This document shows, piece after piece, positions 1 to 9,777 of a stretch of 64,000 nt of DNA. The notes below the pieces were generated by a model. It was not told where the DNA came from. It worked only from the letters and a program-made list of their open reading frames with translations, and searched no databases. Origin of the DNA: Promethearchaeota archaeon (GTDB lineage Archaea > Asgardarchaeota > Lokiarchaeia > Sigyniarchaeales > SOKP01); NCBI GenBank assembly GCA_016840085.1, contig JAEOTA010000081.1, positions 62,001-126,000 on the forward strand, read 5' to 3'. Made by a program: the position numbers and the translations under genes. Positions within the stretch are counted from its first letter, which is position 1, and every line of letters begins with the position of its first letter.

Positions 1-2854
1 TTTCCTTTCTTTCTTTGCTTTCTTGAATAGATTGAATTGTGTCTTTTAGTAATTTTAAATAATCTTCTCGCCACCCTATTCCTTTTAAGATATTTATTGC
101 ATTTTCATAATTTTCTATAGCTTTCGCGAAGTTTTCTTCTTTGAGAATATTTTCGGCTTCTTCAATAATATTAAATGCTCTTTCTTGTTCAACTAAATTT
201 TGGGCTGAAATTTTTTTCTGTTTTTCAAGTATTTTTTGCTCTTTTAATGCTTCTACTTTTTCTCTTTCTCTTTGAAGTAGAATCTTGTTCATAAAAGCTT
301 TATCAACAGTTTCTTTTTCAATTGCCTTTTGTAATAATTTTTGTTTATAGAGTTCATTCTCTCTCTTTTTCTCTTTTATATCCTCTATTGTAGTTTGAAT
401 AATTGGAATTTCTTCTGTCCATTGAATTTGAGCAAAGATATTGGCTACATCATAATATATTTCAAGAGTATTATCAAACTTTCCAAAAGAAAGGAAATTT
501 TGAGCTTTTTCTAGCAAATCAAATGCTTCATTCTTTTTATTTGCTTGATAGGCTCTTAAATTCTCTTTTTCACTTAATGCAATTTCCTTTTCTTTCAATC
601 TTTCACGTTGAGCTTTCATTTCTCTAGTGATGAGCTCTTGAAACCTTTTTTCTTCCTTTTCATGCTCAAAATCAGCTTGAATTTTCAATTGTTTTTGTAA
701 TTCGGCCTCTTTTTTCTGATTTTCAATTTCTATAATAGAATTTTGAATTAAGCTTATTTCGTTTTGCCAATTCGCATCTGCAAAAAAATTGATAGCATAT
801 TGCAATATTTCAATAGCTTTATCAAAATAACCTTGTTTTAAATTATCCTGTGATTCCTCTAATAATTTAAAACCTGATTTTCTTCTTTCTTCACGATATT
901 GTAATTCTTTTTCCCGTCCTCTTAATTCAATTTCTTGTTTTTTCAGTTTTTCTCTTTCTTGTTTTAAATATTTTGTAATTTGCTTTTGAAAATCTTCTTC
1001 TTTTTTTTCTCTTTCTAAAGTTTCTTGCATCTTTTTTTGTCTTAAAATCTTTTGATCACGTTTTAGTTCTTCAACTTGATGTATAGAATTTTCAATCAAA
1101 GGAATTTCCTCAGTCCATCGTATTTCAGCAAAAATATTGCCTGCATTTTGGTACTCCTCGATTGCATTATTATATTCACCTCTTTTAACGAAACTTAATG
1201 CTGAATCTAGAAATTCAAAAGCCTTTTTCCTCCGCTCCTTAAAATATTTTACTTCTTCCTCCTTTTCCTTTAATATGATCTCTTTTTTCTTTAAATGTTC
1301 ACGCTCTTTATTTAATTGAGTAGCAATTTGCTTCTGAAAATCAATTTCAGCTTCTTCCCTTTTTTCCAAACGTTTTTGGTCTTCATATTGCTTCTTGAGT
1401 CGAGAATCTTTTATCTTCTCTATATTTAATATTGTATTCTTAATTGTATTAATGTAAGTTTCCCACCCTGTTCCTAAATCTTCAAGAATTACCAACCCTT
1501 CTTTATATTCATTGATAGCTCTTTCAAAGTTTTTTTCTTTTAAAATTTCATCTGCTTTATCTAAAATTTTAAAGAGATCCTTCTCTTTTTCTGCATAATC
1601 TCTTTTTTTTAATTCAAATTCTTCCCTTTTATTCTCTAAATCTTTAGCAGATTCTATTGCTTGCTTCATTTCCTTTAAATAAATAGATTCTTGAACTCTA
1701 AATAATTCTCTTTCTCGTTTTTCTTTAAGACCCTCAGTTTTTTTCTCTCTTTCTTGTTTTTCCTTTATCCCATTTATTAAATTAATCACTGGTTGAATAT
1801 AAGAATCCCATTCTATTGATTTGAGGAGCTGAATCGCTTCTTCAAGTTTCTCGATTGCGTGATTATAATCTTTTTCTCTTTCAAACTTCTTTCCTATATC
1901 AATTAAATTGAAAGCTTTTATTTGTACTTGCTCTTCTATTCTCTTCTTTTCTTCAAACTCAATAAGTTTTTTTCTTTGTAAATCTGCTTCTGAAGTTAAA
2001 GCTTCTGATTCTCCCTCAATTTTACTAGATACCATTGAAATAGCTTGTTTTTGTTGAGTTTGAAAATTTTCAATATGCTCTTTATCTTTTCTAAGTTTTT
2101 CAATAATAGCTAAAATATTCTGAGTTTGGGCAATCCAACCTATAGAATTTAATAATTGGACTGCTTCTTTATAATTATTTATAGCGTTATCAAATTTCTT
2201 TTCCTTTTCAAATATCTTGGCTTTATCAATAAGAGAAAAAGCTTCATTTTGTACTTCTTCTTCACGTCTCTTTTGTTCTCTATATCTAGCAATCGTTTCT
2301 GCTTTTTCTGGAGTAGATTTTTCTCCAAACATTCCAACAATTTGAGGTGATTGTTCTACTTGCTGTTGTGAGATTTGTTCTGAAGATATTTTCTCTTGTT
2401 GTTGTTTTAATTGAAATTCTTGTTGTTGCTTAATATTATTTGCGAGTTTTTTTATTTTTACTCTCAGATTTTCTAATTGTACTTCAGGCCAACCCGATTG
2501 GGCTAATAAATTAATAGCTGACATGTATTGCTGAATAGCATCTTCATAAAAACCATTAGATTCTAACTCTTTTGCTCCTTCTAAAAGTGAAAAAGCTTGA
2601 TCTTGTACTTGTTCAATTTGAGCCTGGATCTGAGTATGTTCATAAAATTTTTCTTGTTTAAGAAAATTTTTTAATTCTTCTATTCTTTCATATATATCTT
2701 GAATTCTATGAGTTAAAATTCCGCTTTGCTTTAGGTATTTAGCAGCTTTTTGATAATGGGATATTGCCTTTTCTGCATTTTTTTCCTCTTCAAAATTTTG
2801 CGCAAGTTCTAAAAATTTTAAGGCTTCTTGAGCCAATTCGTCTGGATTTTGCAT
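1..2854 (-). CDS. Long coiled-coil / TPR-like repeat protein (partial; C-terminus beyond window start)
   Basis: Not in the ORF track because it runs off the edge. Minus strand from ATG at 2854 (MQNPDELAQEALKFLELAQNFEEEKNAEKAISHYQKAAKYLKQSG...) appears open to position 1. Repeats of the form 'A..LL..A..FE...FD.AI..Y.EAI.LL..IGW......I...I..I'. Confidence 0.85.
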   Translation of the reverse strand, partial: MQNPDELAQEALKFLELAQNFEEEKNAEKAISHYQKAAKYLKQSGILTHRIQDIYERIEELKNFLKQEKFYEHTQIQAQIEQVQDQAFSLLEGAKELESNGFYEDAIQQYMSAINLLAQSGWPEVQLENLRVKIKKLANNIKQQQEFQLKQQQEKISSEQISQQQVEQSPQIVGMFGEKSTPEKAETIARYREQKRREEEVQNEAFSLIDKAKIFEKEKKFDNAINNYKEAVQLLNSIGWIAQTQNILAIIEKLRKDKEHIENFQTQQKQAISMVSSKIEGESEALTSEADLQRKKLIEFEEKKRIEEQVQIKAFNLIDIGKKFEREKDYNHAIEKLEEAIQLLKSIEWDSYIQPVINLINGIKEKQEREKKTEGLKEKRERELFRVQESIYLKEMKQAIESAKDLENKREEFELKKRDYAEKEKDLFKILDKADEILKEKNFERAINEYKEGLVILEDLGTGWETYINTIKNTILNIEKIKDSRLKKQYEDQKRLEKREEAEIDFQKQIATQLNKEREHLKKKEIILKEKEEEVKYFKERRKKAFEFLDSALSFVKRGEYNNAIEEYQNAGNIFAEIRWTEEIPLIENSIHQVEELKRDQKILRQKKMQETLEREKKEEDFQKQITKYLKQEREKLKKQEIELRGREKELQYREERRKSGFKLLEESQDNLKQGYFDKAIEILQYAINFFADANWQNEISLIQNSIIEIENQKKEAELQKQLKIQADFEHEKEEKRFQELITREMKAQRERLKEKEIALSEKENLRAYQANKKNEAFDLLEKAQNFLSFGKFDNTLEIYYDVANIFAQIQWTEEIPIIQTTIEDIKEKKRENELYKQKLLQKAIEKETVDKAFMNKILLQREREKVEALKEQKILEKQKKISAQNLVEQERAFNIIEEAENILKEENFAKAIENYENAINILKGIGWREDYLKLLKDTIQSIQESKERKE

Positions 2855-2989
2855 AATATAAAAATCTGACCAATTGTATTTTAATCAAATATATAACTAT
2901 TGTTTTTCTTACTTAATTTACACTAAGTAATTAAACTTTTTATATTGTGATAACTATTTTAACTAAATTATTAAACACGATGAATATTA

Positions 2990-4942
2990 TTGAGCCAGAA
3001 ATTAAATAATAGAATTATAATAGACTTTGAACCAATTTCAAGAAGAGTATATCTACAAGAGGATAAAACTCTTTACGAAATCCTTACCGATTTAAATATT
3101 CCTATTCAAACGATATGTGGTGGATCAGGAACATGTGGAAAATGTAAAGTATTAATTCAGAGAGGAAAAGAATATCTAACACCTACAACGAATAATGAAA
3201 AAAATTTTGTAAAAACAAAGGAACTTGAGAATGGATGGAGATTAGCATGTCAGACAAGAGTAAACAAAAATAACATAAAAGAATTGGAAAAACAATCTTC
3301 CCCTCAATTTCGGATATTCTTACCGAATGAATTATTAATTGAAGATTTTAAAATCTTAGTAACTGGAACAGAAAAGGGGACAGAATTGTGGCCAGCAATT
3401 AAAAAAGTTTATATTGAGGTTAAGAAACCAACTTTACAGGAGCCTGTTCCTGATTATGAAAGAATCTTAACCGATCTTCTAGCTCAAAATAAAGATATAA
3501 AAAAGAATATTCAAATTGATTTTACTTTATTACAAGATTTGCCAAGTATTTTAAGACATAATGACCATAAAATTACATTAACTTTATGGAATTCTAATAA
3601 AATAATTGATTGCGAATTTGGGAATACTACTTATGATAATTTTGGAATTGCCTTTGATATTGGGACTACAACTATTGTGGGCTATTTAATCAATTTAAAT
3701 AATGGTAAAATCTATTCTGTTGACTCAAAATTAAATAGTCAAACAGCATATGGAGAAGACGTTATTACTCGTTTAACGTATATTAAAAACGATAAAAATA
3801 AGCTCAAAATATTAAATTCTACTTTGATAAACGATTTAAATAATATTATTGACAAGACTTCAACCGAAGCTAATATTAGTCCTTCTCAAATTTATGAAGC
3901 TACTATTGTTGGTAATTCTGTTATGCATCATATTTTTCTAGGATTAGATCCTGTAAATATTGGATTAAGCCCATTTATTCCTGTAATCAAAAAGGGATTA
4001 AATATTAAAGCGAAAGATTTAAAACTTAATATCTCTAAAAAAGGAAATGTTTATACTGCTCCACTTATTGCGGGATTCGTTGGAGCTGATACGATTGGAG
4101 TTATTCTCTCTTCTAATATTGAAAAGGAAAAAGAACTTACTTTAGCAATTGATATTGGAACAAATGGAGAAATTATTATAGGAAATCATAAATTTTTAGC
4201 TGTTGGATCATGTGCTGCAGGTTCCGCATTAGAAGGGGCTCATATTAGTGATGGAATAAGAGCAGCAGCAGGTGCAATCGATACTATAAAGATCACCCCT
4301 AAAAACCTTGATGTCTCTTACACAACAATTAGAAATAAAGAACCTATCGGTATATGTGGTTCTGGTTTGGTAGATGCTATAGCAGAAATGTTGAAATCTA
4401 AAATCCTAACAAGAAGTGGCAATTTTAATAAAGAATTTCTTGACCATGAGAGATTTATTAAAAAAGATAAAAATAATGAATTTATTATAGTTAAAAGAAA
4501 TGAAACATCTATTGGGAAAGATATAACTGTCACTCAAAATGATGTTAGACAAATCCAGATGGCAAAAGCAGCATTTTACTCGGGTTCAAGGATCATTTTA
4601 CAACATTTAGGAGATTCATTAGAAATTAAGCAAGTTTTCCTAGCTGGAGCTTTTGGAAACTATATTAACGCAAAAAATGCTAAATTTATAGGAATGATTC
4701 CAGATATCCATGATGAGAAAATCTTTCAAATCGGAAATGCCGCTGGGATAGGAGCTCAATATTGTTTGCTAAATAAGAATTTAAGAGATAAAGCAGAACA
4801 GTTATTAACTAAAATTCAATATGTAGAGATTGCAGTAAAAGAAGAATTTCAAAAAGAATACGCTGAAGCTATGTATTTTCCTCACTTAAATTTAAACTTA
4901 TTTCCAAATTTGAAAGAGTATAAAGAGATACCAAAAAGATAA
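2990..4942 (+). CDS. RACo-like 2Fe-2S/ASKHA ATPase, reductive activator of corrinoid proteins (COG3894 / DUF4445 type)
   Basis: N-terminal plant-type 2Fe-2S motif CGGSGTCGKC...C; ASKHA motif GIAFDIGTTTIVGYL and second AIDIGTNGEIIIG; TTG start. Confidence 0.88.
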   Translation: MSQKLNNRIIIDFEPISRRVYLQEDKTLYEILTDLNIPIQTICGGSGTCGKCKVLIQRGKEYLTPTTNNEKNFVKTKELENGWRLACQTRVNKNNIKELEKQSSPQFRIFLPNELLIEDFKILVTGTEKGTELWPAIKKVYIEVKKPTLQEPVPDYERILTDLLAQNKDIKKNIQIDFTLLQDLPSILRHNDHKITLTLWNSNKIIDCEFGNTTYDNFGIAFDIGTTTIVGYLINLNNGKIYSVDSKLNSQTAYGEDVITRLTYIKNDKNKLKILNSTLINDLNNIIDKTSTEANISPSQIYEATIVGNSVMHHIFLGLDPVNIGLSPFIPVIKKGLNIKAKDLKLNISKKGNVYTAPLIAGFVGADTIGVILSSNIEKEKELTLAIDIGTNGEIIIGNHKFLAVGSCAAGSALEGAHISDGIRAAAGAIDTIKITPKNLDVSYTTIRNKEPIGICGSGLVDAIAEMLKSKILTRSGNFNKEFLDHERFIKKDKNNEFIIVKRNETSIGKDITVTQNDVRQIQMAKAAFYSGSRIILQHLGDSLEIKQVFLAGAFGNYINAKNAKFIGMIPDIHDEKIFQIGNAAGIGAQYCLLNKNLRDKAEQLLTKIQYVEIAVKEEFQKEYAEAMYFPHLNLNLFPNLKEYKEIPKR

Positions 4943-5133
4943 ATTTGCTTTTAAATAAATAAAATTCAATTTGAGTTTTTGTAAAAATATTTAAATTTTT
5001 AATTTATCTAATCTATAATTTAATTTGTATTATCAAATTAAATAAATTCTTAAATATCATTTACAATAATATTTTATATACATAAACAAAAACTTTAAAA
5101 AAAAATATAAATAAACGACGTGAATGAAGCCTT

Positions 5134-5658
5134 ATGTCGAGTTTTAAGCTCAAAGTATTGTTAACGGGAGCCGCTGCTGTAGGTAAAACCAGCCTCGTCC
5201 AACGATTTATTAAAAATAGATTTCAAGCAAATTATAAATTAACTGTTGGAGTTGATATATTGACGAAGGATGTTGAATTCCGATCTGGTGAAATAGCAAC
5301 TCTATCGATATGGGATATTGGGGGACAGCAACGCTTCGAATTTATTCGAAGTACTTTCTATAAAGGTGCCGCTGGTGCCTTATTGGTATTTGACTTGACT
5401 CGAGAACAGACTTATACAGAAACTCGAAAATGGATGACAGAAATACGTCAATTTGCAGGTGAAAATATTCCTTTTGTCCTTATTGGAAACAAGGCAGATC
5501 TAATAGAGGATGTTGGGGTAGTGATCGATAGAAATGAAGCACGCTCATATGCGGAAAATGAGGGTAGTATTTATATAGAAACATCTGCAAAAACAGGAGT
5601 AAATGTAGACGAGGCTTTCACGGAACTCACACGAAGAATAATTGATTCTAGATCTTAA
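5134..5658 (+). CDS. Ras/Rab-like small GTPase (Asgard type)
   Basis: G1 GAAAVGKTSL, G3 WDIGGQ, G4 GNKADL, G5 ETSAKTG; no C-terminal prenylation Cys. Confidence 0.95.
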   Translation: MSSFKLKVLLTGAAAVGKTSLVQRFIKNRFQANYKLTVGVDILTKDVEFRSGEIATLSIWDIGGQQRFEFIRSTFYKGAAGALLVFDLTREQTYTETRKWMTEIRQFAGENIPFVLIGNKADLIEDVGVVIDRNEARSYAENEGSIYIETSAKTGVNVDEAFTELTRRIIDSRS

Positions 5659-5752
5659 GAATTAAAATATGGTTTTTTCTTCGAATTCTGAAAATTATTT
5701 ATTTCTTAATTTTGAAGAAGTAATAATTTAATTACTTTCTCATGAAAATAAT

Positions 5753-7168
5753 TTAGTTAATAGGCTCAAATTCTTCATAAAGATCATCATGAATAATTTT
5801 TATCGCATCTATTAATCGATCTTTGGCTATAACAATAGAAAGATTTAATTCATCATAACTTTGAGAAATCGATTTAACTTTTATATTCTTTTTATCTAAA
5901 GCATTGAATATTTTTGCTTTAGTTTGATTTTCAAGGACTTTTAGACCTATTATGTTAATCACAGCAACATCTTCCCATTTTATCTCAAAAAATTCAGAGT
6001 AAAATTCAGAATTTTTTAATGCTTGAATCGCTTTTTTTGAGTCTTCTGCTTTAACGATGAATGATGTGCTTATTTCAGAAGAACTTTGCGCTACTAGTGA
6101 AACGCTAATATTATTTTTACTCATTTTTTTGAATATCTTTGCTAAAATCCCTGGAACATCAACCATGCTCCCAGAAATTATAGTAATTATTGTTGCCAAT
6201 TCTACAGCAGAAATTCCCTTAATATGTTTGACATCAGTATGTTCAGAAATCTCAGTAAAGTTCTTTTCTAATGGATTATCAAAATTTCTGATTTCTAAGG
6301 GGATTTTATATTTTTCTATTGCTTCTAAACATTTAGGATGGAGAATTTTAGCTCCAAAATTAGCGATATGTTTTGCTTCAGTATAATCTAGATTCTTAAT
6401 AAGGGAAGATTGAGGAACATATTTCGGATTTATTGCCAATAATCCACCGACATCTTTCCATAAAATTACTTTTATATTTTTATCTATACCCACATTATAA
6501 AGTGAATGTGCTAAAATCGTTGCTGAATAATCTGAGCCTCCTCTTCCTAATGTTGTAATATATCCGATCTTATTTCTTCCAATAAAGCCAGTAAAACATA
6601 TAATTATATCCTTTTTAGGATTCTCTAAAATTGGGATTAAATATTTTTCAACTCGAGAGTTTGTTAAATCATATAAAGGATAAGCGTTATTAAATTCATC
6701 ATTTGTGATAATAACTTTATTTGCTGGGATATAAACAGAATCTATTTTATTACTTGCTAGATACTGATCTAAAATATATGTCGATATTATTTCACCGAAA
6801 CTCGATATATAATCCTTATAATAGGGTTCTAAACCAAATTCTTTAATATCTGCTAAAGTATCTTCTAATTCACTTAATTTATCATCAATCCAATCTTTTA
6901 CTTTAAAATAATATTCAGTTTCCTCTTTAAATATCTGTTCAATTATGTCAATATGCTTTTTCTCAATTAAAGCAATATTTTTATCAATATCTTTAATATC
7001 TTCTAAATTTTGAGCTGTTTTTAAGAGTAAATCTGTTATTCCACTAAAGGCTGAAGTAACATACACTTTTTTTACATTTTTATAAAGTTCTGTAATTTTA
7101 AGAATCTGTTTAAAAGAAATTTTATCAGTTAAACAAGAACCTCCGAATTTCATCACTACAATCGGCAT
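5753..7168 (-). CDS. lysC: Aspartate kinase with C-terminal ACT domains
   Basis: VVMKFGGSCLTD N-terminus, TLGRGGSDYSA motif, ACT-like C-terminus. Confidence 0.92.
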   Translation of the reverse strand: MPIVVMKFGGSCLTDKISFKQILKITELYKNVKKVYVTSAFSGITDLLLKTAQNLEDIKDIDKNIALIEKKHIDIIEQIFKEETEYYFKVKDWIDDKLSELEDTLADIKEFGLEPYYKDYISSFGEIISTYILDQYLASNKIDSVYIPANKVIITNDEFNNAYPLYDLTNSRVEKYLIPILENPKKDIIICFTGFIGRNKIGYITTLGRGGSDYSATILAHSLYNVGIDKNIKVILWKDVGGLLAINPKYVPQSSLIKNLDYTEAKHIANFGAKILHPKCLEAIEKYKIPLEIRNFDNPLEKNFTEISEHTDVKHIKGISAVELATIITIISGSMVDVPGILAKIFKKMSKNNISVSLVAQSSSEISTSFIVKAEDSKKAIQALKNSEFYSEFFEIKWEDVAVINIIGLKVLENQTKAKIFNALDKKNIKVKSISQSYDELNLSIVIAKDRLIDAIKIIHDDLYEEFEPIN

Positions 7169-7348
7169 ATTTCTCCAATCTAACTTATGACGCTCTAGTT
7201 CTATTAATTTTAATTAATAAATATATTTTATCCAATAAAAATCATAAAAAAGACATTAAGTATTTTTGAAATTTATTATCTAAATGAAGCAGAGTAATTG
7301 TACTTATTTTAAGAAAAAGTAAAATGGTAATATTAATTTAATAATAAG

Positions 7349-8221
7349 ATGATAGATTTACATTTACATTCTACTAGTTCTGACGGACTGCAAACACCTT
7401 CTCAATTAATCGATTTAGCAACTGACCTTAAATTAAAAGCGATTGCACTGACAGATCATGATACAGTAGCGGGAGTAGATGGATTTTTATTATATGGAGA
7501 AACTAAAGAGATAATCGTTATTCCGGGCTTAGAAATATCAATAAGACATGAACCAGATAGAGAAATAATAGATGTTCATATAATTGGTTTGAATATTGAT
7601 CACAAATCAACAAAATTGATTAATGTAATTGAAGATCAAATAAAGGGTAGATTAGAACAAAAAAAAGCAATTTGTAAGCGTCTACGAGAGGAATTTGGTT
7701 ATAATATAACATTTGAAGAAGTTAAAACCTATGCAGGAGGAAAGGTTGTTGGTCGACCACATATAGTTGAAATTATGAAAAAAAATAATCCTGATAAAGT
7801 TAAAGTAAAGTCTGCCAATCAATTATTTAAGATGATAAGTATAAATGGTGAAGCGTTTGTAGATCGTGAAATAGAGCTTAATCTGGAAGAGTCCATTGAA
7901 TTAATTAAATCTGCTGGCGGAATTCCAATTCTGGCACATCCAGGAATTTATGAGATTTCAGATAGAACTAAGTTTATAGAATTATTTATTAGCGCGGGAA
8001 TAGAGGGAATCGAAGTAGAGTATACATATAATAAAAATAGACCTTTTTCCCAAACAGATAAAGCAAATTGGGCACAAAGCTTCTTTCCAGGTTATTTTCG
8101 AAAAATTGCTGAAAAATTTAACCTCATCAAATCAGGAGGATCTGATTATCACGGAGGTAAAAAAGGGATAAAAATTGGAGACGCCAAAGTTCCAGATGCA
8201 TATTTAAAGAGTTTTATTTAA
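7349..8221 (+). CDS. PHP-domain metal-dependent phosphoesterase
   Basis: MIDLHLHSTSSDGLQTPSQLIDLA...ALTDHDTVAG...GLEIS...HPG...GGSDYHG. Confidence 0.92.
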   Translation: MIDLHLHSTSSDGLQTPSQLIDLATDLKLKAIALTDHDTVAGVDGFLLYGETKEIIVIPGLEISIRHEPDREIIDVHIIGLNIDHKSTKLINVIEDQIKGRLEQKKAICKRLREEFGYNITFEEVKTYAGGKVVGRPHIVEIMKKNNPDKVKVKSANQLFKMISINGEAFVDREIELNLEESIELIKSAGGIPILAHPGIYEISDRTKFIELFISAGIEGIEVEYTYNKNRPFSQTDKANWAQSFFPGYFRKIAEKFNLIKSGGSDYHGGKKGIKIGDAKVPDAYLKSFI

Positions 8222-8265
8222 TTTGATATCTAGAATTTCATTCCTTTAAATTCAGTTTTCTTATT

Positions 8266-9735
8266 TTAATCACTTTCTAAATTAGATTTAATATTATTTG
8301 CTCTTTCTTTCAAGATCTCTCTAATCTGATTAGCATCTTTTTCGCTTGTAAAGAAAAGTGGAACCCATAAGCAAATTGATAAAATACCAAATATTAAAGT
8401 TGACCATAATATTGTTAACGAAAAACTATCTGTCCACGCAATTATAAAACCTCCTAAGACGACCCCAATTGATCTTCCTACAAAATCAATAAACGATCCC
8501 ATTGCTACGATTGTTCCTCTATGCTCCGGTAAATTTACATCTATTAAAGAACTATACCAATTTGGTGCGATTCCAAAAGTAAAGGCAAAACCAATCCCTA
8601 ATAACGAGGAATAAATAATCCATAAAACCCAAAATCCTGTTAAATTAACTGATAGACTTCCAAAAAAAAAGGTTTTATTTGAAACATTAGGTGTCAGTAA
8701 AAAGCCCCCTAAAAGAAAGGGTAATGTAAGAATCGAACAAATTGTAGCAATTTTAATTCTTCCACTTGAGTCACCTCTCTTTACCTTTTTATCTCCCCAA
8801 TGAGCCAACCAAAACTGTCCAAAAATTAATCCTAAACCAATGACAAAGAGAAGCAGAACACCAAGTGTTAATATACTAAAAGAATCGGAAAATGAAATTC
8901 CTAATTCGAGATTTAAATAAGGAAAAATATATGCCACAAGTAGTCCTGAAGCTATTACATCAAAGAAATTTAATGTTAAAAAAATATTAGATTTCCTTAT
9001 GTAAATATTTTTCAAATCACTAAATTTTATTTTATAAGAATATTGAAGTGTATCCTCTGTTAAGATTGATTCCAAATATTTTTCTTTTGCAGCTCTTTTT
9101 GGTTCAGTAGTAAGAAATAGACAGAAAATAGTGAAAATGAAGCCAACAAGACCAAGAATTAAAAAGGGAAGCCGCCATGTATTTAGCAAATTAGGAAAAT
9201 TTAAAGAGATATATGAAATATTTTCTCTAATACTTTCAGATTCTATATCAATTCTTTCATAGGGAATTTTATTAAAGGATAATGCAAAGAATGTAGCAAA
9301 TAACGAACCGATTGTTGATAATAATGACCACACAGCAAATGATTTTGACCTTGATTCTGAAGAGACCATATCTGCAATATAAGAAATGATTAAAGGACCT
9401 GTTATTCCTGTTGCTATAGCAGCGAGAATACGTGCTAAAATCAACTGCCATAGATCAGTAATAAAAATATGAATCATTGCTGTCATGGACCAAAACAATC
9501 CTGCAATGACTAACAACTTTTTTCTTTCAATAAGATCTGTAGCATACCCCGAAATAACAATAGTTACTCCATGGACTATTGTATAAATTCCGAGAATAAT
9601 ACCAATAGTGTCAAAAAATATTCCTAAATCCGCGGCAATTAATACTTGGTTTGGAAGTATTAACGGACTATCCATTATAATGATTATTACTAAGATTAAA
9701 AATAAAGATAATGAGAGATATTCTCTTTTTTTCAT
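8266..9735 (-). CDS. Major facilitator superfamily transporter
   Basis: 12-TM hydrophobicity; motif GYATDLIERKKLLVIAGLFWS. Confidence 0.85.
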   Translation of the reverse strand: MKKREYLSLSLFLILVIIIIMDSPLILPNQVLIAADLGIFFDTIGIILGIYTIVHGVTIVISGYATDLIERKKLLVIAGLFWSMTAMIHIFITDLWQLILARILAAIATGITGPLIISYIADMVSSESRSKSFAVWSLLSTIGSLFATFFALSFNKIPYERIDIESESIRENISYISLNFPNLLNTWRLPFLILGLVGFIFTIFCLFLTTEPKRAAKEKYLESILTEDTLQYSYKIKFSDLKNIYIRKSNIFLTLNFFDVIASGLLVAYIFPYLNLELGISFSDSFSILTLGVLLLFVIGLGLIFGQFWLAHWGDKKVKRGDSSGRIKIATICSILTLPFLLGGFLLTPNVSNKTFFFGSLSVNLTGFWVLWIIYSSLLGIGFAFTFGIAPNWYSSLIDVNLPEHRGTIVAMGSFIDFVGRSIGVVLGGFIIAWTDSFSLTILWSTLIFGILSICLWVPLFFTSEKDANQIREILKERANNIKSNLESD

Positions 9736-9777
9736 TTTTATATTAAGAGCTTAAAATTAGATAAAGAAACAGTAGGA

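Noticed and set aside
403-2350. Plus-strand ORFs at 403..627, 1137..1319 and 2156..2350
   Set aside because: Antisense to the long minus-strand coiled-coil gene; low-complexity F/S/L-rich translations.
1-2854. DNA-level tandem repeat or CRISPR-like periodicity in the first 2.8 kb
   Set aside because: Periodicity is at the protein level (about 115 aa) with diverged DNA; no identical repeats with unique spacers.
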